A stretch of 64,000 nt of DNA. Origin: Candidatus Rifleibacterium amylolyticum. Its GTDB lineage: Bacteria > Muiribacteriota > Ozemobacteria > Ozemobacterales > Ozemobacteraceae. Positions 17,200 to 26,811 of the stretch are shown here, piece after piece; position 1 is the stretch's first letter, and every line of letters starts with the position of its first letter. A program made the position numbers and the translations under genes. Below the pieces are notes generated by a model that saw only the letters and a list, made by a program, of their open reading frames with translations, was not told where the DNA came from and made no database searches. The DNA lies in NCBI GenBank assembly GCA_009917695.1, contig JAACJG010000016.1, positions 39,735 to 103,734 on the forward strand. The letters are read 5' to 3'.

Positions 17200-18882
17200 A
17201 TGAAGAGTAAACATAGTGTCAAAATCATTGTAGTATTAGCAGTATTACTGTTCTCTCTGTTCTACACGCTGCCATCTACAAAAATGTGGGACAACGCATT
17301 CGGCACCATTTCTCCAGCCGAACAGCGCGCAGTTCCGCAGCGTCTGCTCGAATTCACTGCGGGTAGCGATGGCGCGTCAGCACTGATAAAATTTCAGGTT
17401 GACCGTATGGCCGAGATTTTCAATCTCCCCAAAAACCCGGCTCGCCCCGATGACGTTCTCAACAATGTTGTTGACACTGCCAGAAAAGCCTTTGTCGATA
17501 TGAATGTCGAGGCTCGTGTCTTCAATCCTGACTACGCAAACGGCAATGTCTCTCTGCGTGTCGCCGGTAAGACCAAAGAAGAAGCTCAGGCTCTTCTCGG
17601 AGCTGCCAACCTTTATTCCAAGCTCCCACTGGCCATTACTTCACTTTTTCCAAGATCGCGCATTACCCTTGGTCTAGACCTCAAGGGTGGTATCGACCTC
17701 GTTTATCAGGTCGATCTTAACTCGATCCAGGAAAACGACAGTATCACCGATGCAGTCAGCCGCTCGGTTGAAATCATCAGAAACCGCATCGACATGTTTG
17801 GTATTGCAGAACCAAGTATTAAAGCCCAGGATGGCAACCGCATCAGAATTCAGCTGCCCGGCGTAAAAGACCCGGAACGGGTTAAGCAGCTGATTCAGAA
17901 CACTGCCATGCTACAGTTCCACATGGTTAAAGACCAGGCTTTGACCGCTGCTCAGCTCGAACCAATCAGCCCCGAAGGCGAAATCGTGTTGATGCAGCCA
18001 GGAACTCCTCGTCAGCAGGCAATGTGGTTCAAGCTTGTCCGCCGCCCCGAAGTTACCGGCCGCGATCTCAAGTTTGCCAAAGTTTCGTTTGACGAAATGG
18101 GCGCCCCGATCGTTCATCTTGAATTCAATGCCGAAGGCGCAGCAAAGTTTGCCCAGGTCACTGGTTCGCACATTGGCGAACAGCTCGCTATCGTTCTTGA
18201 TAACAAGGTTCACAGCGCTCCGGTCATTCAGTCAAGAATCACTGGTGGTATGGCTCAGATTACCGGCCGCTTTACTCTCGAAGAAGCCCAGAACCTCGCC
18301 ATCGTGCTTCGCGCCGGCGCACTCCCAGCCAGCCTGATTGCACTTGAAAGCAGAGTGGTTGGGCCGACCCTCGGTCAGGAATCGATTAAAGCCGGCTGGA
18401 GCGCAGGTATAATCGGCGCACTGCTGGTTCTGCTGTTCATGGCTTTTTTCTACAAATTCTGCGGCTTCCTTGCCGACCTTGCTGTTATTTTTAATACCCT
18501 GATTATCTTCGGAGTTCTTGTGTTCTTTGGTGGCACACTGACTCTGCCGGGTATCGCCGGTCTGATTCTGACTCTGGGCTTTGCCGTCGATGCCAACGTT
18601 ATCATTTTCGAACGCATCAAGGAAGAATTCCGCTCCGGCAAAACGGTGCGAGCTTCGATTAACGCAGGTTTCGACCGGGCCTTTTCATGTATCATAGACT
18701 CAAACGTCACTACCCTGCTTACCGTCGCGATTCTCTATATATTTGGTTCGGGGCCGATCCGCGGCTTTGCCACTACATTGGGTATTGGTCTTATCGCCAA
18801 CGTCTTTACTGCAATTATCTGCGTGAAACTGGCTCTTGACCTGTATTACAGCGGCGACCGTGCCAAGACTCTCAGCATTTAA
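17200..18882 (+). CDS. secD: Protein translocase subunit SecD
   Basis: A 560-residue inner-membrane protein of the SecDF complex, which uses the proton gradient to pull preproteins out of the SecYEG channel. There is an N-terminal membrane helix (~8-25). LGLDLKGGIDLVYQVD is the conserved D1 motif, followed by a large periplasmic region. Five C-terminal membrane helices include GFAVDANVIIFERIKEE, the conserved D-A-N-V-I-I-F-E-R-I-K/R-E segment carrying the functional Asp. secF starts 20 nt downstream, so the two proteins are made together as separate polypeptides. Confidence 0.95.
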   Translation: MKSKHSVKIIVVLAVLLFSLFYTLPSTKMWDNAFGTISPAEQRAVPQRLLEFTAGSDGASALIKFQVDRMAEIFNLPKNPARPDDVLNNVVDTARKAFVDMNVEARVFNPDYANGNVSLRVAGKTKEEAQALLGAANLYSKLPLAITSLFPRSRITLGLDLKGGIDLVYQVDLNSIQENDSITDAVSRSVEIIRNRIDMFGIAEPSIKAQDGNRIRIQLPGVKDPERVKQLIQNTAMLQFHMVKDQALTAAQLEPISPEGEIVLMQPGTPRQQAMWFKLVRRPEVTGRDLKFAKVSFDEMGAPIVHLEFNAEGAAKFAQVTGSHIGEQLAIVLDNKVHSAPVIQSRITGGMAQITGRFTLEEAQNLAIVLRAGALPASLIALESRVVGPTLGQESIKAGWSAGIIGALLVLLFMAFFYKFCGFLADLAVIFNTLIIFGVLVFFGGTLTLPGIAGLILTLGFAVDANVIIFERIKEEFRSGKTVRASINAGFDRAFSCIIDSNVTTLLTVAILYIFGSGPIRGFATTLGIGLIANVFTAIICVKLALDLYYSGDRAKTLSI

Positions 18883-18902
18883 TCAAGGAAGGGTATAAAG
18901 AT

Positions 18903-19820
18903 ATGACTTTTCAGTTCATGAAAAACAGATATACATTTTTTGGACTCTCGATCACGCTGATAGTGATTTCGATTCTGCTCCTTCTGGTAAAGGGCCTCAA
19001 TTATGGTATCGACTTCAAAGGCGGCAGCATTCTGCATGTGCGTTTTGTCGATGAATCAAGCGAAAGCAAGATAAGAGACAACTTCAGACAGATTGCCAAA
19101 GATCGCAGCCTGTATTTCACTGCCGATCAGATTGTCGTGCAGTCGGTGGCTGGTGGTCAGAACCGTGAATTCATCATTCAGTATCCGGCTGCTCCGATGG
19201 ATACCGCACAGAATGCCGAAGTTCATGATCACATTCTTTCGGATCTCAAACGTCTGGCACCTTTCTCAGATGAAGCGCTTGAAGTTTCAAACGTTGGTCC
19301 CACCATCGGCGACGAACTCAAAAAGCAGGGCCTGCAGGCCGCTGTTCTCTCGGTTGTCGGCATTCTGCTTTATCTCGCCTACCGTTTTGAATTTCAGTCA
19401 GCTACCGGCGCGATCATAGCTCTCGTTCACGATCTGCTGATCGTTCTCGGTGCAATATCTCTCATTGGCCTTGAATTCGACGTTACCGTGTTGGCTGCGA
19501 TTCTGACACTGCTTGGTTACTCGGTCAACGACTCGATCGTCGTTCTCGATCGCATTCGCGAAAACCGCAAGATCACCAAGGAAACCAGTTTTGCTGCGGT
19601 AATCGATGCGTCGATCAACCAGACTCTGGGTAGAACGCTGAATACCTCAATTACAACTCTGCTTGCTCTGTTCGCTCTTCTTATCCTTGGTGGTATTTCG
19701 ATCAAGGGCTTCGCAACCACTCTTACTATTGGTTGTATCATAGGAACCTATTCTTCGATCTTTATCGCCAGCCCGGTTCTTTATGAAATGACCGGCGACA
19801 AGATTGGCAGAGCCAAGTAA
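18903..19820 (+). CDS. secF: Protein translocase subunit SecF
   Basis: A 305-residue partner of SecD. It has an N-terminal membrane helix (~15-32) and the GIDFKGGSIL motif. A periplasmic domain is followed by five membrane helices carrying GYSVNDSIVVLDRIREN, the SecF counterpart of the SecD D-A-N-V motif. The length is usual for the family. AAGGAAGGG lies before the ATG. A strong terminator follows 21 nt after the stop codon. Confidence 0.95.
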   Translation: MTFQFMKNRYTFFGLSITLIVISILLLLVKGLNYGIDFKGGSILHVRFVDESSESKIRDNFRQIAKDRSLYFTADQIVVQSVAGGQNREFIIQYPAAPMDTAQNAEVHDHILSDLKRLAPFSDEALEVSNVGPTIGDELKKQGLQAAVLSVVGILLYLAYRFEFQSATGAIIALVHDLLIVLGAISLIGLEFDVTVLAAILTLLGYSVNDSIVVLDRIRENRKITKETSFAAVIDASINQTLGRTLNTSITTLLALFALLILGGISIKGFATTLTIGCIIGTYSSIFIASPVLYEMTGDKIGRAK

Positions 19821-19841
19821 CTGTCTTATCACGTATTTTGC

Positions 19842-19866
19842 GGCGCCCGTTTTCGGGCGCCTTTTT
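19842..19866 (+). terminator. Rho-independent terminator after secF
   Basis: GGCGCCCG (19842-19849), a TTTT loop and CGGGCGCC (19854-19861), followed by five T. Confidence 0.9.
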
Positions 19867-19883
19867 AATTTGGAGGGAAAAGA

Positions 19884-20333
19884 ATGAAAGCTGTCATTCA
19901 AAGAGTTCAAAGCGCCTGCTTGAGCGTTGACGGGAAGCTGGTGTCGCAAATTGGCGATGGGCTGGTCTGTTATCTCGGCGTCGGCAAAGGCGACAGCGAA
20001 GACGATCTGCGCTGGCTGGTCAAAAAAACGGCCGGGTTACGCATTTTCCCTGACTCAGACGGAAAAATGAATCTTTCACTTATAGACTGCGGGTTCGAAG
20101 CACTTGTGGTTTCTCAGTTTACTCTATACGGCAACGTAAAGAAAGGCTTCAGGCCCAGCTTTATCGATGCCGAAGAACCAGAAGCTGCCCGCCTGATGTA
20201 TGAGCGCTTCTGCAGCGAGCTTGCTGCGGCTGGAGTAAAAAAAGTAGCTACAGGTATCTTTGCCGCAGATATGCTGATAGAGCAGGTCAATAATGGTCCG
20301 GTGACCATACTGCTTGATTCACAACAGACGTGA
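19884..20333 (+). CDS. dtd: D-aminoacyl-tRNA deacylase
   Basis: A 149-residue protein that hydrolyses D-aminoacyl-tRNA and Gly-tRNA(Ala), protecting translation from wrong amino acids. It has the family signatures SQFTLYGNVKKGFRPSF, which holds the active-site region, and the C-terminal NNGPVTILLDS with the Gly-cisPro element. The length is normal. GGAGGGAAAAG precedes the ATG. It begins 18 nt after the secF terminator. No separate promoter is obvious, so it may depend on readthrough or on sequence within secF. Confidence 0.95.
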   Translation: MKAVIQRVQSACLSVDGKLVSQIGDGLVCYLGVGKGDSEDDLRWLVKKTAGLRIFPDSDGKMNLSLIDCGFEALVVSQFTLYGNVKKGFRPSFIDAEEPEAARLMYERFCSELAAAGVKKVATGIFAADMLIEQVNNGPVTILLDSQQT

Positions 20334-20340
20334 TAATCGA

Positions 20341-20763
20341 TCAAATGCCAGGAAAGAGCTTCTTTTTGAGCTTGAGCAGGTGTTTGAAACGATTGTTGTT
20401 TTCCGGGGTCTCGCCGTCTTCAAGCAGCTGGAGTCTGAAGCCTGTTTCGACTTTAAGAAACGCTTCAGGGTCGATAAAAATGTAGCCTGGCTTTACCTTA
20501 TAGCTTAGCGCCAGTTCCAGCAAAAAGTCGCGGTCGAATTCTTCGAGACCCTTCTGGAGTCTCACTGTATCTATGAATTCCATGTCTTTGGCCGGTATCG
20601 ATTCAAATGGATTAGCAGAAGACCGCCGGCTGTTAAGATAAAAGAGAAAAATTACAAGTGCACTTATCGGCAGGATCAACATCAGGATAATTTCAGCTTC
20701 GTAATTAGCTTCGCTGAAAAACTGGCTGAGGCTGCGCAAAAACTCGCGACCACTGATTCTCAT
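20341..20763 (-). CDS. Small membrane protein of the HEAT-repeat operon
   Basis: A 140-residue protein of unknown function. It has an N-terminal amphipathic stretch, one membrane helix at ~24-43 (EIILMLILPISALVIFLFY), then a charged cytoplasmic part. The start codon overlaps the stop of the upstream 831-residue HEAT-repeat gene (TAATG), so translation is coupled. It may anchor the HEAT-repeat proteins at the membrane; this is inferred only from gene order. The 3' end converges with dtd, 7 nt away. Confidence 0.65.
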   Translation of the reverse strand: MRISGREFLRSLSQFFSEANYEAEIILMLILPISALVIFLFYLNSRRSSANPFESIPAKDMEFIDTVRLQKGLEEFDRDFLLELALSYKVKPGYIFIDPEAFLKVETGFRLQLLEDGETPENNNRFKHLLKLKKKLFPGI

Positions 20764-23258
20764 TAAAGCACCTTGAAGCTGAGCTCTGTTACCAGCTTAC
20801 GTATTTTTGCCGAAGTATCTTTGCGCAGGGCAGGAATATACTGCGAAAGCATCTGCGGATTGATACGGCTGATCGCTTTTACGGCATTGAAGCGCAGCAG
20901 TTCATCGCGGTCGTTGAGATACGGAAAAATGTAGTTGAGAAAGTTTGCGTCGCCGATTTCGCCCATGGCCCACAGAGCGCTTGCTTTCATGTTTTTATCT
21001 TTGTGTGCCAGCATTTTCTGCAAAACCGGAATCAGGTTGAAATTACCAATCTTTCGAATACCGACAATAGCGTTGGCGCGGATTCGGTTATTAGAATCAT
21101 CGAGAAACGGCAGCAGCACCTGAATGGCCTGGCGATCGCCAAGCGATGAGATTGCTTCGATGGTATTGGCTCTGACGCGTGGGTCAGGGTCGTTGAAGAA
21201 CCCGATCAACTGCTTGATCAGCTGCGGATCGCCCATTACGCCCAAAGTTTTGACCACTGCGGCGCGCACAAGCTTCGAGGGATCTTTCATGGCAGCCATC
21301 AGAGCATCTTTTCCCTTGTCGTCGAGCTGGATGTTTTCAAGCAGCAGGGCTGCCTGCAGGCGAGTCTGAGGATCGAGAGAAGACAGGTCCTGGACTATCT
21401 GGTCTGAAAAGCCCTGGTCGAGTTTTTGAATGACTTTGGCCGCCAGTTTTCGGGTTTCGGGTTTGAGATTGTTGAAATTGGCTTTAAACCGTTCTTTGCT
21501 TAGTTTTGCAATATGCTCAAGGGCAAACTCACGCATTTTTTCGTTATTGCTGTTGATAAAGCGCACGAGCAGAGGAGCCAGCTGATTTGCCGTCAAAATG
21601 ACCTTGAGATGCTGCAGTGCATTGAGCGAGACGTTTTCGTCCGGGTCGGCAAGTGCTTCTACAGCATAGTTTTTGAACTGTGGAAAATGCTGTAGACTCA
21701 TGCAGTTCAATGCCCCGATGCGCACTTCGGGCGCCGGGTCTTTGCTGGAGTTTTTGAGAAGTTCAGTCAGGCCATTGATTTTGCACTCACTGGCAAATTC
21801 TATTGCTGCTACCCGAACGTTGACATCACTGTCCTTGAGGAACTTTTCGATCGATATATTACGATTACGCGTTACCAGATTGCGTTTGAACAGTTCGCGG
21901 TCTTCTTTATCGGAGATTACAGCCAGAAGCTTCAGAACTATTCTCCAGAGGTTGTCATCGACGTTACCCTGGAGTGCGGTAAGCAGTAGCGAGCCAAAAG
22001 ACGGGTCGTTGCTGATCAGCCATTCAAAAAGATTGAACTGCTCATCAAAAGGCCATTCTTTCAAGAATAGATAAGTTTCGTGAAAATTTTTCTGGAAAAG
22101 CTCTCTGATAAAAGGCCTGACCAGAGCATGCCGGTTATTGGCAAGAGCATAGAACAGGCGGCGTGTCAATTTGCGCTGATCGTCTGGAAGCTGCTTGTCG
22201 CGCATCATGCTCAGGATTGTTTTTTCCCATGAGTCATAAAGACTGGCCAGCGCAATCCGGTTGGGTTCGCTCTTGTCCTGCATGCGCTCAAAAGTTTTTT
22301 TGATAAGTTGTGCGAGAGCACTTACCGCGAGACTTCTGATCTCTGACGCGCCATCGCGCACAAGTTCGAGAACGATATCGAAGCAGTAGGGGTCGATCTG
22401 TTTGAGCAGCTCTGGCATCACGCGGTAACGATAGCGGGTGTCAGCGATGCTGGCAATGAAAGCAAGAATTTCACTGCGCGCTTTGCCGAATTGTGGCAAC
22501 AGAAGACGGTCACACAGATCGGTCAGACCATCAAATCCGCCCCGCACCAGTTTTTCGTTGAAATATGGCAGCAGCTCCTGAATTGAATACTCGCCAAATA
22601 TTTCGAGCATTTTGTCTTTGCGGGCCTGTGAAGCTTTACCGTAAAAATCAAGGTAGAGCGGTATGAAATCGAGTCGAGCAAACTTGATCAGAGTGTCAAA
22701 GTAGAAGTCTTTGATTTTCAGATCGGGGTGCGCAAAATTAGCCTTGATATCTGTAAACAGATCGAGATCTTCAAGAATTCCGACTATTTCGAAATACAGC
22801 GGTGAATTGCGTTCTTCCGGCAGGGCTCTGATAAGTGCTCCCAGAGCCTCTTTGCCAAATTCGCCAGTGATGGCTGCCTGTACTTTCTGACGGATTCCGG
22901 GGTCGGAGTCGCCGAGGCATGATATCATCGCATCGAGGCTTTCCTGAGTGCCAAGAGCTGAAAGCGCCTGAAGAGCGCTTTCTCTCAGCTGTGAGTCAGA
23001 TCCTTTGAGCAGCGCCCTGAATACCGGCATGGCTTCTTCAATCTGGCGCTTGCCGGCAATGTCGATAAGGGGGAGTATCAGATCACGTGAGCTCTCGTTG
23101 AATGACTCGAGCGCGGCGAGAACCATCTGATCAGTTTTTTCGTCTTCGTGGTCTATCAATTCATGAAAAGCAGCTTCGCGCACTTTCGCGTCGGCGCTTT
23201 CCAGTTCTTTGAAAAGGATTTCAGGGTCTCGGTTTGAATTTCCAAATGGCCAGATCAT
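20763..23258 (-). CDS. Giant HEAT-repeat protein (831 aa)
   Basis: An 831-residue protein made almost entirely of paired helices with HEAT/PBS-lyase-type signatures. Repeats such as ALGTQESLDAMISCLGDSDP near the N-terminus and MGDPQLIKQLIGFFNDPDP and LGDRQAIQVLLPFLDDSNN near the C-terminus recur every ~31-35 residues. It has no signal peptide or membrane helix, so it is predicted to be a cytoplasmic scaffold. The N-terminal MIWPFGNSNRDP resembles the start of its upstream neighbour (MGWFSRKLSDP), which suggests a duplicated pair. Its ATG overlaps the stop codon of that gene by 4 nt. The binding partner is unknown. Confidence 0.78.
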   Translation of the reverse strand: MIWPFGNSNRDPEILFKELESADAKVREAAFHELIDHEDEKTDQMVLAALESFNESSRDLILPLIDIAGKRQIEEAMPVFRALLKGSDSQLRESALQALSALGTQESLDAMISCLGDSDPGIRQKVQAAITGEFGKEALGALIRALPEERNSPLYFEIVGILEDLDLFTDIKANFAHPDLKIKDFYFDTLIKFARLDFIPLYLDFYGKASQARKDKMLEIFGEYSIQELLPYFNEKLVRGGFDGLTDLCDRLLLPQFGKARSEILAFIASIADTRYRYRVMPELLKQIDPYCFDIVLELVRDGASEIRSLAVSALAQLIKKTFERMQDKSEPNRIALASLYDSWEKTILSMMRDKQLPDDQRKLTRRLFYALANNRHALVRPFIRELFQKNFHETYLFLKEWPFDEQFNLFEWLISNDPSFGSLLLTALQGNVDDNLWRIVLKLLAVISDKEDRELFKRNLVTRNRNISIEKFLKDSDVNVRVAAIEFASECKINGLTELLKNSSKDPAPEVRIGALNCMSLQHFPQFKNYAVEALADPDENVSLNALQHLKVILTANQLAPLLVRFINSNNEKMREFALEHIAKLSKERFKANFNNLKPETRKLAAKVIQKLDQGFSDQIVQDLSSLDPQTRLQAALLLENIQLDDKGKDALMAAMKDPSKLVRAAVVKTLGVMGDPQLIKQLIGFFNDPDPRVRANTIEAISSLGDRQAIQVLLPFLDDSNNRIRANAIVGIRKIGNFNLIPVLQKMLAHKDKNMKASALWAMGEIGDANFLNYIFPYLNDRDELLRFNAVKAISRINPQMLSQYIPALRKDTSAKIRKLVTELSFKVL

Positions 23259-25714
23259 TGTTGTGGTGGCGGAGTTGGCTTGGCCGAAAGGACGGCCATA
23301 ACCTCCTTCCTTACATTTTCGTCGGGATCGAATCTAAGAGGTCTGATATAGGGTGCCAGCATCATCGGATTGGTGATTTTGCCGAGCGCTTTGATTATAT
23401 TGCGGCGAACATCAGGTTCGGGATCGCGAATCGACTGAATAAGTATCGGAAAGAATCTGCTGTCTCTGATTTCGCCAAGTGCAAAAGCGGCCGATGCGCG
23501 CATCCAGCGGTCGGGGTGACGAAGCATCTCGATCACAGCCTCGTATATCTGGTAATACCCGAGTTTCCAGAGAGTGATGATGGTATTGGCACGAACGCGA
23601 TTGTGGTCATCGTGCAGCAGAGGCAATATTTCTTCGACCAGAGAGAGATCGCCGACAACCCCCATGGCTTCGACGGCATTGGCACGAACACGGTCGTCCT
23701 GGTCTTTGAGGAAGCCTACCAGCATGCCTGAAACCGAAGGCCCACCGATTTTACCAAGACCCATGATTACAACAGCGCGCACATGCGGGTCAGGATCCTG
23801 AATCGCAACAATCAGATGGGTCTTGAGTTCAGGAGGAATGAAATCGCAGAGTACCTCAAGGATTTTGGCTGAAAGAACACGGGTGCGCTGGTCAGAAGCA
23901 GAGAGATCACGGGTGATGTCTTCCATGAACGAAGTATCCATTTTGATCAGCGAGGTGCCGATGGCAAGACGGGTTTCTTCGCTCATTTTGTCAAAGCCGG
24001 TCATGTATTTGCGGCGGGTGATATGAGCTATCGCCTTATGGGCAGCCTGTTTGATTTCTACCGTATTGGACGAGAGCAGCTTGGTGAGACTGCTTATGAT
24101 TGCCGGGTGATCGCGCTCCTTGAGTCGTTCTATCGTTTGCAGAACGATGCTGGAATCTGAATCTTTCAGCAGGTTGAGCAGCATTTCGCAGCCGGCGGCA
24201 TTTTGAAAATGCGGCAGATCAAGGATTTTAAGGATATTTTCGCGAACCGAATAATCGGGGTCGCGCAGCTTGGTTTCGATAATCTGCAGGGCGTTCATCG
24301 AACCGGATTCACCGAGAATCCAGAGGATGCGCGAACGCAGAGCAGGGTCCTGATGATAAAGAACCTCGGTAACAAAGCGTTGCAGACGTGGATCCATCAT
24401 CAGATTGATGACTTCTGACTGCACTTTCTGCGGGACTTCCATGAAGTGTTCGAGAAGAAGCGTATTGAGGGTTTCGATAATGTAGTTCTCAGTCGGGTCG
24501 CCGAGAATCTTGAGCGCTGTTTTACCGGTTTCTATGTCATGATAGCAGCAGGCATCGATCAGCAGTTTTTTGCGTATGGTGCCATCGAGGCCTTTGAGAA
24601 AGCTCTTCAGATATCCTTCATTGTAGCGGAAAATCTTGGAGAAATTTCGCAGTATGACATCCTGGTCGTAGCGGCCAAGGCGCAGCAGACATTCGGTCAG
24701 CAGCTTGATGCTGTGAAAAAAGCGGTCATTCAGGTTGGCTTCGAGTGGTGCAGTAAAGTATTTTAGTTTGTCCTGGACTTCCTGGGACTTTATCTCTTCA
24801 GGCGACATGGCTTCCAGCTTGTCGCAATAGTCTCGCACAATTTTTCCAATGGTATCTGCGACTGTGACTGGGATGCCTTTGTAGGGGTCCTGCAGGAAGG
24901 GGAAGAGGTATGGATATGACATCGGGTCTGAGAGTTGTTCCATCAACTTCAGCGTGTGCTGGCGGAATCCCTCGCTCTTTTTGCCAAGGCCATCGAAAAC
25001 CTTTTCAAAAAAGACTTTGCCGTGCATCTGCAGGCACTTGAAGACCGGGTAGCGCATATTGGCTGCGATTGCCGGTAATTCTCGAATACAGAGATCAAGA
25101 AAATCGGGGCTCTTGATCTTATCGACATGTTTGGAAAACTCTACCTGGATGATTCTTTTCTCATCCTTTTTCGCTTCTACGACTTCTTCCTTCATAATGT
25201 CGAGGAAAATCGGGTAGGTTTTGGGGTTTTGCAGCATTACTATCTCTTCGAGATAGAGAATCTGCTCTTTAACGCTGTATTTGCTCCACTTGTTAAGGAA
25301 CTCGGTGAGCAGGCCAGAGGCTTCGATACCGTGCTGAATCGTTCTGTGGATGTCTTTATCGAGAGTAGCGGCAAGAACTTCGGTAACCGCCTTAACGTTT
25401 TCCTCGGTGATGCTCGACAGAATTTCCTTAAAGGTTTCCCGGAGCAGGGTGTCAGGATATTTAATCAATGTCAGAACCAGCCGTAGATCATCTTCATCAA
25501 GCGATTTGCGGGCATCAGCAAAAATCTCGAGAATTTTCAGTCTGACTTCGAGGTTTTCTTCTGCTTCAAACTTCTCGACAAGAAATTCGATGAAACCATG
25601 ATTGAGATTGCTGACAAAATCGCTTTTGGCGCGATCCGAAATCTTTTTGTCTTTCTGGATCAGGCGGCCGTAAGCCTCTTCGGGGTCTGAAAGCTTTCTT
25701 GAGAACCAGCCCAT
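23255..25714 (-). CDS. Giant HEAT-repeat protein (819 aa)
   Basis: An 819-residue HEAT-repeat solenoid and first gene of a three-gene operon. Clear units occur at the C-terminus (LGKIGGPSVSGMLVGFLKDQ, VGDLSLVEEILPLLHDDHN, LGEIRDSRFFPILIQSIRDP), with more degenerate ones towards the N-terminus. There is no catalytic motif, signal peptide or membrane helix. The C-terminal repeats are close in pattern to those of the downstream 831-residue protein, so the two are probably paralogues that may dimerise or share a partner. Function unknown. Confidence 0.78.
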   Translation of the reverse strand: MGWFSRKLSDPEEAYGRLIQKDKKISDRAKSDFVSNLNHGFIEFLVEKFEAEENLEVRLKILEIFADARKSLDEDDLRLVLTLIKYPDTLLRETFKEILSSITEENVKAVTEVLAATLDKDIHRTIQHGIEASGLLTEFLNKWSKYSVKEQILYLEEIVMLQNPKTYPIFLDIMKEEVVEAKKDEKRIIQVEFSKHVDKIKSPDFLDLCIRELPAIAANMRYPVFKCLQMHGKVFFEKVFDGLGKKSEGFRQHTLKLMEQLSDPMSYPYLFPFLQDPYKGIPVTVADTIGKIVRDYCDKLEAMSPEEIKSQEVQDKLKYFTAPLEANLNDRFFHSIKLLTECLLRLGRYDQDVILRNFSKIFRYNEGYLKSFLKGLDGTIRKKLLIDACCYHDIETGKTALKILGDPTENYIIETLNTLLLEHFMEVPQKVQSEVINLMMDPRLQRFVTEVLYHQDPALRSRILWILGESGSMNALQIIETKLRDPDYSVRENILKILDLPHFQNAAGCEMLLNLLKDSDSSIVLQTIERLKERDHPAIISSLTKLLSSNTVEIKQAAHKAIAHITRRKYMTGFDKMSEETRLAIGTSLIKMDTSFMEDITRDLSASDQRTRVLSAKILEVLCDFIPPELKTHLIVAIQDPDPHVRAVVIMGLGKIGGPSVSGMLVGFLKDQDDRVRANAVEAMGVVGDLSLVEEILPLLHDDHNRVRANTIITLWKLGYYQIYEAVIEMLRHPDRWMRASAAFALGEIRDSRFFPILIQSIRDPEPDVRRNIIKALGKITNPMMLAPYIRPLRFDPDENVRKEVMAVLSAKPTPPPQQ

Positions 25715-25861
25715 TATGTACCCTGCATTCGTGGATTTTCTCTGATTATCGACGGAATTCTGACATTAATGAATAGAGAGGGTCAATATTTGAGTATAAC
25801 CTATTTTCTTCTTGAGCACACGAATAAATTTTAACTTTACATTATGAAAAAAGTGGATTAT

Positions 25862-25889
25862 TTACAACTGAATGATAGTTTGGTATAGT
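25862..25889 (+). promoter_or_regulatory. Candidate promoter for the small membrane protein at 25925
   Basis: TTACAA (25862-25867), a 16-bp spacer and TATAGT (25884-25889), 35 nt before the likely GTG start. Both hexamers deviate from consensus. Confidence 0.45.
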
Positions 25890-25924
25890 CGTTTCATCAA
25901 GTAACTTAAGTGAGGAAATTCAAA

Positions 25925-26164
25925 GTGTGGTTTATTAGAAAGATATTCTGGATGCTGACTCTTCCATTCGTAGCACTCACCGGCGTTCTCATGTTTGCAT
26001 TTCCCGAAGAGATGAAAGAATTCAAGAAAGATCTCGTCGACATGCTTGAAAACTCATGGCTGCGCTGGATCGGCTTCGTGCTGTTCATCGGTGCAATGGC
26101 GCATATCGCCAGAATATTCGATGGCAAACACACCTTCGTTCGGCTGACTGACCCCAACAGCTGA
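25925..26164 (+). CDS. Small two-helix membrane protein
   Basis: A 79-residue protein with two predicted membrane helices (about residues 5-25 and 45-65), joined by a Lys/Glu-rich loop (EEMKEFKKDLVDML). I start it at the GTG at 25925 because GAGGAA lies 7 nt before it; the earlier GTG at 25910 would overlap that site. Function unknown. The stop codon abuts the end of the convergent gene at 26165. Confidence 0.55.
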   Translation: MWFIRKIFWMLTLPFVALTGVLMFAFPEEMKEFKKDLVDMLENSWLRWIGFVLFIGAMAHIARIFDGKHTFVRLTDPNS

Positions 26165-26800
26165 TTATTCGTATGATGTAACTTCGACTCGAAAAGACTT
26201 TCCGCCTGGCGGAAACTTCTTGAAGGGTATCTCGAAAATAGAGCTCTCGTTCGGCATCAGGCCCCGTTCTGGAATCAGAAGCGTGCCTGTTTCGCGGCGG
26301 AGCTCTCTTTTATTTTCGTCGAGTATTCTGGCAGTCAGCACGATTTTCTGTCGTGTACCCTTTGATATGTTCTGGAGAGTTCCAACAACGAAAAGGGTGT
26401 CGAGTTCAATGTAGCTGTCGATCCTGTTAATTGAGAATACCGGGGTTATGTCGCCATCGATGATTGGGCTGAATTTTTCGCGGCGCTTCTTTTCGACGTA
26501 GTCGGCGGTAACAGTCTCGTCGTAGAGAGCCCATATCTCAAGGTTCATGGGTGCAATACGCAAGGCCGTTCTGAGCGCTTCTTTTGCCTGATCGTATTTT
26601 TGTTCAACGATCATGGTTCGGGCCGAATCAACGAAAGTTCGTGAAGGATCGATCGAGGAGGTTGCGATGCCACTGGTCTGGGCCTGATCGGTGGTCGGGC
26701 CCTGAAACATGCGTGGCGGGGTGCGCTCGATTGATAACTGAGCAGGCAGGTAAGCTGGTATCAAAAGGCAAAACAGCAGGGTGCCAAGTGGTCGTTTCAT
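26165..26800 (-). CDS. Secreted protein with short TPR region and FxLYD-like domain
   Basis: A 211-residue protein with a signal peptide (residues ~5-20, PAYLPAQ cleavage region). A TPR-like pair of helices follows at ~55-95 (DQAKEALRTALRIAPMNLEIW). The C-terminal beta domain at ~120-205 (TLFVVGTLQNISKGTRQKIVLTA by pattern) resembles the FxLYD/DUF3426-type domains of envelope proteins. It starts 11 nt after the wHTH gene, with which it is almost certainly co-transcribed. Function unknown. Confidence 0.62.
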   Translation of the reverse strand: MKRPLGTLLFCLLIPAYLPAQLSIERTPPRMFQGPTTDQAQTSGIATSSIDPSRTFVDSARTMIVEQKYDQAKEALRTALRIAPMNLEIWALYDETVTADYVEKKRREKFSPIIDGDITPVFSINRIDSYIELDTLFVVGTLQNISKGTRQKIVLTARILDENKRELRRETGTLLIPERGLMPNESSIFEIPFKKFPPGGKSFRVEVTSYE

Positions 26801-26811
26801 GCAGGCTCTCC

